Assembly (NCBI GenBank): GCA_015680685.1
Contig: MNCI01023583.1
Span: forward strand, 149,222 to 213,221
Source: Gnetum montanum
Lineage: Eukaryota > Streptophyta > Gnetopsida > Gnetales > Gnetaceae
Direction of reading: 5' to 3'
DNA length: 64,000 bases
Shown here: positions 56,976 to 64,000 of the stretch, piece after piece
How the letters are laid out: the number at the start of each line of letters is the position of its first letter
How positions within the stretch are numbered: the first letter of the stretch is position 1
Translations under genes and position numbers: made by a program
The notes under the pieces: generated by a model
The model's database searches: none
What the model was told of the DNA's origin: nothing
The model's input: the letters and a program-made list of their open reading frames with translations, nothing else

Positions 56976-58531
56976 TTATTGGGCTCCTGCTATCGCTGCT
57001 ATAGTTTTCTTGGCTTTCTCTTTATCCTTTTTAGTGTGTTGGTTTCTGAAGGCCAAGTATGCCGGGTCGTGNGTCACGAATTGATGTAAAAGATCGTCCA
57101 AGGAGAAGATAGAGTTCCTGGGCAGAGCCCGGTACCAGTCAAGTGCTCTCCCCACGAGCGACATGGGGAATACTCGTAGTATGGAGTGGGGCCATGCCTG
57201 GAGCAACACGCACTCTAATCTAAATGTTATGAAGTGAGCATTGGGATCTGTCTCCCTATTGTACTTGGTCAATGTGGGCAAGGAGACACCCTTAGGTAAG
57301 GTTAGAGGTAGGACTGAAGAGCTGATGGGGTCATCTTTGTAGAAGTCCACTACCTTCAGTTCTCCATCAGCGGCTGTTTTGAGGTGTTTCACCTCGTCAG
57401 TGAGCTCCTGCATTAATTTTTTGGCATCTGCCCAATCTTGGGCGCTCGGCGACGCGGCAGCTTGGAGTTGTGGTATATTGTATAAGTTAGATTGTTGTAT
57501 GGTGGGCCGAAAGGCCGACAGCTGCGCGGGTGGTGGTTGTGCTTGTGGAAAGGTTACGGTGGGCTGCACTAAGGATGGCACGTTGTATGGGAAATGTTGC
57601 TGTTGCTGCGGTTGGGGCTGTACCTGGGGAATATGGACTGGTGGAATGGTATGGTGTGGCACGTGGGTGTGAGAGGGTTGGTGTGACGGGGCACCCATCG
57701 GTGGCCATTGCCCTATCACGTTATGCGAAAGGGCTCCTTGTTGGGTTACGGCCATCGAGGGGCCTGCGCGCACTGGAATGTGTGGGATGTAATGAGCAGA
57801 TGTGGATGCCGGTATTATGTGTGGCATCCCTATCACTCGGGGTGGAAGCGTCACCCCCACGCCAGCGTGAGGGGGCAGTGCTTGCGAGGACGAACCCGCG
57901 GCCGTAGCAGGGATGATTGTGAGAGGAAAGGTATTAGGTTGGGAATCGCTAGGGAGAGGAATATGCACTAGCGCTGCTATTTCAGGGGTGGTGCTTGAGC
58001 CTGGGTAAACCCCAGATGCTGGAGGGGCAGGATTTCCCCTGTGTCTGGATGAAAAATGGGGTTAGCCTGGGCTTGAGGGCTAAGAGTGTGATAGGAGTCC
58101 TCGTGCTCGGATTGAGTGGCAAAGTCATCCTCCTCTTCTGGTTGGGGTTCTAGCGCATACCGATCCAACATGTGGCTCCTTTGCAGGAGGAGTTGTGTGA
58201 CGAGCTCCGAATACTGCTCTGGAACCGGGATTACATCATATGGGGAAGGGGTGAACTCGTATCCTCCCCTGTAGAAGAGTTCGAACTGCCTCTTCATTTC
58301 CATTTCAGCTCGGTCAACAGCCAAGCTAGCTTGTATCTTAATACATATAAAATTATACTGATCCTGAGTTATGATGTTAGAGGTCGGGTCTCTCCCTTGC
58401 AGTCGTAGGGATCGGTGGGGCCCCGTTGTGGGTTGCATTCCCGGGTGTTGTGTGACAGGCTATTGGACGGCTGTGATGTCCATGATGGGGGTGGTTTGAG
58501 CAGTGGCAACGGTGTTGTTTACAGAGTTCAT
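56976..58531 (-). pseudogene. Element C gag, N-terminal and core part
   Basis: Best start ATG at 58,531 (MNSVNNTVATAQ). N-terminal block QYNFICIKIQAS and FTPSPYDVIPVPE (58,438-57,977), then after a one-base frameshift a Pro/Gln-rich region and the gag core (57,968-56,976): LTKYNRETDPNAHFITF, FPMSLVGRALDWYRALPRNS and I-F-S-L-D-D-L-L-H-Q-F. The frame then jumps, at an N (57,072), to DPAYLAFRNQHTKKDKEKAK, so about 100 residues present in A and B (RFIQRWNAKLNE block) are missing. This may be an assembly gap and not a true deletion. Confidence 0.85.
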
Positions 58532-58539
58532 GATGCTAT

Positions 58540-59180
58540 GTCGCAGAGATGAATAAGCCTGGAAATGCAGAGTGGATCTGTTGTATAGAGTGCAACGTAT
58601 ACGCTCCAATGGACAGCGTATTGTGATAGCGTATACAGCGTATAGAGCGTATGCAGCGTATAAGGTCAGCATAGACCCTGGGAAGCATATACGGCGTAAG
58701 ACGGGTCACAGCGTAAAGCAAGACAGCGTAAAATTAGTGGTAGCGTAGGATAGGGCTCAGCGTAAGATAAGTTGCAGCGTAAAACAAATCAGTGTAAACA
58801 AGGAAGCGTAAAAACAAGTTACAGCGTAAACAATTCACAGCGTGAACAGACTCAGCGTAAAGATTGGCCCGTAAAAAAAAGTTGCAGCGTAAAATGGTAG
58901 CGTAAACAAGAGAGCGTGAAACAGGTTCAGCGTAACACTGAAGATAGCGTAGAACAAGTTGCAGCATAAAAACAGGGGCTAGCGTAAAACAACACCGCGT
59001 AAGAGTTGCAGGCTTTTAAGAGCGTAAACACTGTACAGCGTAGACGCTGGACAGTTGCAGGGTGGGTTTTTAGACCAGACAGCGTAAACGCTGGAGGATT
59101 CTAGCAGGGAGCGATGTGCAGTAAGCGGCGTAGACGCTTGCCAGCATAAACGCTGGAAATTTGCAGGTAAGGGTTTTAGG
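58540..59180 (-). repeat. Gag leader of C packed with GCGTAAAC / GCGTATAC units
   Basis: More than 25 units of the type GCAGCGTAAAAC, AGCGTAAACA, GCGTATAGAGCG or GCGTATACGC fill the 640 bases between the primer site and the gag start, at irregular spacing. The same core occurs in U3 and around the start of the antisense gene. Confidence 0.85.
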
Positions 59181-59181
59181 A

Positions 59182-59200
59182 GGCCCTCCTTGTAGCGCCA
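59182..59200 (-). promoter_or_regulatory. Primer-binding site of C
   Basis: Minus strand TGGCGCTACAAGGAGGGCC, five bases (AAAAT) inside the 5' LTR. The TGGCGC start fits a tRNA CCA end; I do not assign the tRNA. Decayed forms lie at the same place in A and B. Confidence 0.7.
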
Positions 59201-59800
59201 ATTTTTGTACCGCCTGAAATCGTCGGTCTCCAGCTGGAAGGAAAACAGAGACCGTGGGATCGCAGGACGAAGACAAAAGACCCTGCCTACGCTTGAGGGT
59301 GAGTTGGAATGCACGAAGGCAGAGTACCTTGGGTGGTCCACACATGGATCAGACAAGGATTTCCCCGCACGTACGCAAAGTGCTATACGCTGAGTTACGC
59401 ATAAATGATGTAGTGAGCATAAACAAAGCGTAAACGACGTAAAATAGATGCGAACAGAGCGTGAGCGTAAACGGCCGTGAATAGAATGCGTGGACCAAGT
59501 TGACGTAAAACTGTAAAATGTAAACAATCTTATGCAGCAAATGTAAACAATGGTATTACAGAGTCAAAGTACAGTGCACCGGTCTAACGCAGTCGTGAGA
59601 GAACACAAGGCGGACGAAAAGCCCCAGCGTATGGAGGAATGACTCGGCTGGTTCGCAAGACAAGCGGAGCATAGAGACTATGTGTATGGCGTACAAGGCT
59701 CTCCAGCGTAAGAGGGTTTCAACTCTTGTGCGTAGCGTAAATGTTCTCTGGTATGCTCCGGGATTTTGCCCACCAACCTCTGTGAAGTGGAAAATGGGGG

Positions 59801-59810
59801 TTTTTATATA
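59801..59810 (-). promoter_or_regulatory. TATA box in 5' LTR of C
   Basis: TATATAAAAA on the minus strand, followed by a C run, about 600 bases before the primer site. The 3' LTR has TATAAAAA at the matching place with one change upstream. Confidence 0.7.
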
Positions 59811-59835
59811 GGTTGTCACGCTAGACTCGGGTTGG

Positions 59836-59856
59836 GCGACACGTGGCGTGTTGACC
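59836..59856. promoter_or_regulatory. G-box and W-box-like pair upstream of the C TATA box
   Basis: CGACACGTGGCGTGTTGACC holds a CACGTG core (bZIP/bHLH sites in plants) and TTGACC (WRKY-type core), 30-45 bases upstream of the TATA. The 3' LTR conserves both at 47,200-47,218. Binding is inferred only. Confidence 0.45.
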
Positions 59857-60445
59857 AGGTACACACAATTTACAAATGTACAATATTACAAGTGTTGGGT
59901 GTATACGCCGTATCAGGTCGGTGTATACACTGGGTGTATACGCTGGATGTGTTGTGCGTGAACGTGGGTGAAGATGCTGAGGGCTGGGCATATACGCTGG
60001 GTGGATGCAGGGCGTATACGTTGATGGATGCTGGGCGTACACGCCGGACGTATATGCTGATGAATGCTAGGCATACACGCCGAGTGTATACGCTGAAGTA
60101 TGCCCACTTTCTTCAATCCTTGCTCTTCAGTGTTATCTTCATGCTGTCATTGTAGAGTTTGTCGTCGAGCGTATGTATCGGCAGTGCCTGGGCGTATACG
60201 TTGGAGTGCCAGGCGTATACGCTGTAGAGTGTCAGGCGTATACACTGGGCGTATACGCTGTAGATGTGAACATGGGCGTATACGCTGGTTGTATACGCTG
60301 GCACAATGTACTTAATAAAAACCAAGTGTTGCGATCCCCAAGGTTACCGCGTGTGTGAAATCTCATGCAGCTGGCATCGTTCGTGGGTCCCAGGGACCTA
60401 CTCGATGTCAGGCAAGTACTAAGCTCCGAATTCTATGGTGTTTCA

Positions 60446-60450
60446 CTAAG
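60446..60450. repeat. Target-site duplication of C, right copy
   Basis: CTAAG, one change from CTAGG at 46,563-46,567. Confidence 0.75.
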
Positions 60451-61330
60451 AGCCCAGAAAAACTCTCACAACAACAAGCAGATGGGTACATGTATAGGCC
60501 TCTAACCACTAACGCTTCAGAGAACCCTTCAGTCCAAAAGAGCGTAACGCATACGGTTATGTTAACACATACCGTAACTGATTAGATGAAGGTAGGCCAC
60601 CTTCCCAGGAAACTAACTGATCCTGGGAGTCCCTTTATTTATTTACAGATCGCTGGAAATGCACCACATCAACCTCTTCTTGACTCAGGTTTTGGAGTCA
60701 ACTTAATTTCACAAGAGATGTATCACGCCTAGACCCTGCCACAACTTAAGAAGAGCAACATCCAACTAGAGCTGGCAAACCAGTCCATCACCATTCCCTT
60801 AGGATTAGTGGAGGATGTTATTACCACTGTGTGTGGTTGGTCCTACCTAGCTGACTTTCTGGTGATCAAAGTGAACAACAACGAAGGGGACTTCCCAATC
60901 ATAATGGGAAGGGCATGGCTAAGCACAGTAGATGCATGCCTTAGCATCCGCGATCTTTCCTTAGAAATCTCTAAGATAAACATATGTGGAAAGCTCAAGA
61001 AGAGGATAGTTCCATGCATCACATACAGTGATTCATCGGGTGATGACATGGAGGAAATGTCTCCATGAAACAGGTGTGCCCAAGAAACTCTACAACAAAG
61101 ATGCCTGTATGTCGCAACCACACAAGAAGTAGTAGACACCCCGTGGTTGACAGCTTCTCATAGGGGAAAACAAATATGCATGGAACGAACTGAGGAAACT
61201 CATGCCAACAACCGTGGCATAGACGCATTGGAACGTGAGCGTCGCCAACTTCCACCCCTTAACTTAAGATCATCAATTGGGAGAAGTTGGGCACTTCTTA
61301 GAAATTCAAATAGGCGTCACTATTTCGAAT
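60446..61330 (+). pseudogene. Element D protease and linkers
   Basis: The gag linker ends VGHLPRKLTDPGSP; the protease active site LLDSGFGVNLISQEMY (about 60,690-60,740) has an intact D-S-G; NNEGDFPIIMGRAWLSTVDA is the second conserved region (60,808-61,068). A further block, QRCLYVVATTQE (about 61,097), matches E1. A TAG stands at 60,583 in place of a Trp codon present in E1. The reading runs into NSIMGEMATYANHMG near 61,345, shared with E1's 3' region, without any RT. Confidence 0.75.
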
Positions 61331-63300
61331 CTCTCCCTTACAACTCAATCATGGGGGAGATGGCCACCTATGCTAACCATATGGGGCCCTCATTTCTTTT
61401 TCAATTTTTGTTTTACACCTTTTTTTTTTACAAATTTCTTTAATTTTTTCTATTTTGGTTTTACAAATTTCTTTAACTTTTCTTGTTTTTATTTTGCTCC
61501 ATCATTATACTTTTCTATTTTGTGTGTGTGTGTGTGTGTGTCATCCACCATGTAAGTTCGTCACCCAATAAGTGTTCGGGCCAATAGGATGAACTATTTT
61601 TCATTAATTGCTAATGTTTGGTTTTTACCTTTAAGCTACAATGTTGATACTAAGGTATGTTTCTTTTGATATGGCAGGCAATGAGATCACTTCATCCATC
61701 CATCCACCAATTTCTATGGTTTCTCATGGCTTGGAAATGTACAGTTCCCTTTTAATAAGAACTTTAACGAATCGGTGATTGGGCATTTCTCAAACTAAGG
61801 ACTCAAGGATTGCAAAGGGTGTGACTCCAAGGGAACTTGATGCTTTTGTGTTGGTCATTCACTTGGGTGCTTGGGTGTTTTCTACTTGAGTTTTCTTACC
61901 GTTCCGGTGTTACCCATTCTTCGGAAGTTGAGACAATACAAATAAGAAGTCTTTGCATGGTGTAGTCCCAAAGCATAAAAACACAAAACACAAAAAAAAA
62001 AACCAAAGTGAGGATTCAAAGCACACCCCTTAGACGAAATAAAATTTGGACTACAAACACTGGTTAGGGAACCAAAGTGTTCCCTCTAACTAAGGCCCTT
62101 CTCGCTTCCCATTCTCCTTATTTCGTCGGAATGGTGGTGGCTCTTTGAAGATGCATCCTTGTTATCCAAGTGGATGATTTAACCAAGTGCATTGATGCGA
62201 AGTCACTGGCAGTGGTTGGTTTGAGGCCAGAGTTAGAATGAGATTTGCCAAGTTGCATTAATCATAAAACACACAAGGGGCTGTACACCACCTTGTCCTT
62301 GGGATTCCATTCCATCCTCTTCTTTCCATCCGTCTCTCCATTGTTCACCCCATTGCCAGTTGTATCATTAGTGTATATTTTGGTTGATGCATTGTTTTCT
62401 TTTTGGTAAATTCTTGCGGTTAAGACTTTAACTCTTGTTCCAAAGGACATTCCCAGTGCCTGCGGACTCTTTGACTGTGGGTTTCTCAGGGCATTAAGGG
62501 CATGAGCCTACTTTGGGGAGGACCCACTGACATTCCTACTTGGAGCATTAGTTAACTTCTTTTCCTTAACATTTTTGCAATTAATTATTATTTTGTTCAT
62601 TTACATCTTAACATCCACTTCACTGATGCCATAGTTGTCCCTTTTTACCTATCTTTCTTACTCCTTTTCTTTCTCCATTCTAACGCTACTAAAGGTTCGC
62701 GATTAGTCATGGGGGTACGGGGCCTGATTTTTCAATTTTTCTCCTAAGCCCCGAATTTTTTCGTTTCTCTTCCTAACCCCTACACCTTCGATAGTCATCA
62801 TCTACATATTCCTAGATCCATATCAGCCATACCACAACCTAGCCAATGAACTTACACCGAAGCAAGGTATTAATTACTTAATGATTCAATTACCCTTGCT
62901 AATATATGATTGTGTTATGTGTGTAGATGGCAATCATATAACAACGAATGGATCTAGAGCAAACACTTGGAATGGAGCAGCACGGAAGCAGCTATGCAAG
63001 GAGTAGAATGGATAATGCGCTTACGGATGGACAACGGAAGGCGCAATCTAGGCGTTGGCAGCAGCAAGACTCTTTACTCTTCTTCTCTTCTCTTCTCTCC
63101 CCTCTTTTCTCTCAGCTGCCAAGTGTGGCCTGATGTCATTGTAATAAGGTGTTCACCCTTGTTGTCATGAACACCAGTTGTGTCAAGTCTTGTAATAATG
63201 AACCGTTCACATGTCATTCCATTAGTTCCATTTCCTTCAATAATCCCATACCTACCTGATATTATTGTAAGGAACTCAAGGATGAGTTTTCATTCAGACA
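61331..63300 (+). other. Element D 3' non-coding region
   Basis: Similar, in the opposite orientation, to 4,979-6,880 of E1 (for example TCTAACTAAGGCCCTTCTCG near 62,085). It contains a TG dinucleotide run at 61,521-61,540. Short ORFs (62,948-63,170 and others) are not conserved and are not called. Confidence 0.6.
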
Positions 63301-63308
63301 TGGGGGTA
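63301..63308 (+). promoter_or_regulatory. Polypurine tract of D
   Basis: TGGGGGTA directly before the LTR start, as in E1 (minus strand 4,978-4,966). Confidence 0.75.
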
Positions 63309-63603
63309 TGATGAGACGCAGATTGCATAAGCCGCGATATCACGTACGCGATATCGCGGCCGACGCAATATTGCATCCCCTGCGATATCATGTACGCGAT
63401 ATCATGTACACGATATCGCGGCCAACGCGATATCGCGTACACGATATCGCGTCCTTCCCTGCAATATCACGTACGTGATATCGCAGTCCACCGCGATATC
63501 TATAAATAAGAGGCAACACTCCCCTCATTCGAAATCATAGGCATAAAGTAGTGAAGCTCTGGCGGATTGATCACCCCAGAGATAGAATATTTTCCATGTG
63601 CCC
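63309..63603 (+). repeat. 3' LTR of D (truncated by N gap)
   Basis: Starts TGATGAGACGC. At 63,333-63,500 there is a dense cluster of CGCGATATCGCG-type palindromes (about ten GATATC cores), ending 2 bases before the TATA box TATAAATAAGAGG (63,502-63,514). E1 has the decayed version of the same arrangement. Confidence 0.88.
63502..63509 (+). promoter_or_regulatory. TATA box in D LTR
   Basis: TATAAATA immediately after the last GATATC palindrome; the same TATAAATAAGAGG occurs in the E1 LTRs. Confidence 0.75.
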
Positions 63604-64000
63604 NNNNNNNNNNNNNNNNNNNNNNNNNNNNNNNNNNNNNNNNNNNNNNNNNNNNNNNNNNNNNNNNNNNNNNNNNNNNNNNNNNNNNNNNNNNNNNNNN
63701 NNNNNNNNNNNNNNNNNNNNNNNNNNNNNNNNNNNNNNNNNNNNNNNNNNNNNNNNNNNNNNNNNNNNNNNNNNNNNNNNNNNNNNNNNNNNNNNNNNNN
63801 NNNNNNNNNNNNNNNNNNNNNNNNNNNNNNNNNNNNNNNNNNNNNNNNNNNNNNNNNNNNNNNNNNNNNNNNNNNNNNNNNNNNNNNNNNNNNNNNNNNN
63901 NNNNNNNNNNNNNNNNNNNNNNNNNNNNNNNNNNNNNNNNNNNNNNNNNNNNNNNNNNNNNNNNNNNNNNNNNNNNNNNNNNNNNNNNNNNNNNNNNNNN
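63604..64000. other. Assembly gap (N run)
   Basis: 397 undetermined bases; the rest of the D LTR and its flank are hidden. Confidence 1.

Larger units (their letters stand above)
46568..60445 (-). mobile_element. C: best-preserved gypsy element with gag-pro and an antisense intron-containing gene
   Basis: A 13.9-kb element with LTRs at 46,568-47,713 (3') and 59,206-60,445 (5'). Minus strand: 5' LTR, primer site, leader, gag (from 58,531), protease to a stop at 54,660; then on the plus strand a spliced gene (49,732-54,126); then on the minus strand again the last 62 codons of a gypsy integrase (49,259-49,074), a polypurine tract and the 3' LTR. No RT, RNase H or integrase core is visible. CpG-containing motifs are largely kept, so it is much younger than A and B. 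Confidence 0.88.
59206..60445 (-). repeat. 5' LTR of C
   Basis: 1,240 bases, TGAAACACCATAG to GGCGGTACA in element orientation. U3 palindromes GCGTATACGC at about 59,900-60,300; G-box CACGTG at 59,840-59,845 with TTGACC next to it; TATATAAAAA at 59,810-59,801. It would drive gag-pro transcription leftwards. Confidence 0.92.
60446..63603 (+). mobile_element. D: E1-related gypsy element, right part, with 3' LTR
   Basis: Continues the D frame from 46,567: gag linker, protease (to about 61,068), then a shared 3' non-coding region, polypurine tract and the start of the 3' LTR, cut by the N gap. RT, RNase H and integrase are missing. Related to E1 throughout (protease, linker, 3' region, LTR start TGATGAG and TATA). 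Confidence 0.8.

Noticed and set aside
58540-60300. Regularly recurring short palindrome, considered as a CRISPR-like array
   Set aside because: Spacing is irregular, units are only about 10 bases, there are no unique uniform spacers, and the context is a plant retroelement promoter.
62262-63170. Short ORFs near the right end (62,262-62,450; 62,948-63,133; 62,967-63,170)
   Set aside because: They lie in the 3' non-coding region of D and have no counterpart in E1.

Overview
This window reads as nuclear DNA of a land plant, most likely a seed plant with a large, repeat-filled genome; the species cannot be told from the sequence. I find no intact host gene, tRNA, rRNA or CRISPR array. Almost everything is LTR retrotransposon, in nests of different ages. 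Evidence used: LTR pairs beginning TG and ending CA, primer-binding sites, polypurine tracts, target-site duplications, and gag/protease/RT/RNase H/integrase motifs read through stop codons and frameshifts.

Layout. (1) 1-~13,433: an old Ty3/gypsy element on the minus strand ('G0'), with gag, protease, an archaeal-type RNase H placed before RT, RT, RNase H and an integrase with a partly duplicated core. (2) 4,081-12,221: a second gypsy element ('E1', minus, tRNA-Asp primer site) inserted into the gag frame of G0. (3) ~15,955-19,300: two inverted copies of a decayed coiled-coil gene. (4) 20,486-46,319: two old gypsy elements of one family in tandem ('A' and 'B', plus strand), sharing the LTR at 35,519-36,900. 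A is split by a minus-strand Ty1/copia element with gag and a plant-transposon-protein ORF but no visible pol ('F', 24,433-30,255). (5) 46,568-60,445: a much younger member of the A/B family ('C', minus strand), inserted into the gag-pro frame of an E1-like element ('D', 46,320-46,567 plus 60,446-63,603). An N gap ends the window.

Main discovery candidate: family A/B/C. All three copies encode gag and protease in one ORF that stops at the same place, and none has RT or RNase H. Where pol should lie, all three carry a multi-exon gene in the opposite orientation. In the best copy (C, 49,732-54,126) it has a TATA box, about eight exons with GT/AG introns, a stop codon and an AATAAA signal. Its N-terminal domain resembles the FCP1/NIF (HAD) phosphatase fold with the catalytic aspartates replaced in all copies; the middle is a conserved unknown domain and the C-terminus is coiled coil. 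Copy C also keeps the natural C-terminus of a gypsy integrase (49,074-49,259, minus) beyond the antisense gene, so the gene appears to have replaced most of pol. The family would be non-autonomous, needing RT and integrase from another element, while keeping its own gag-pro and an antisense passenger gene.

Short palindromic motifs recur: GCGTATACGC in the U3, gag leader and antisense-gene leader of C, and CGATATCG just upstream of the TATA box in the D/E1 LTRs. Older copies look depleted in CpG and carry stops at CAG codons, as expected of long-methylated repeats.
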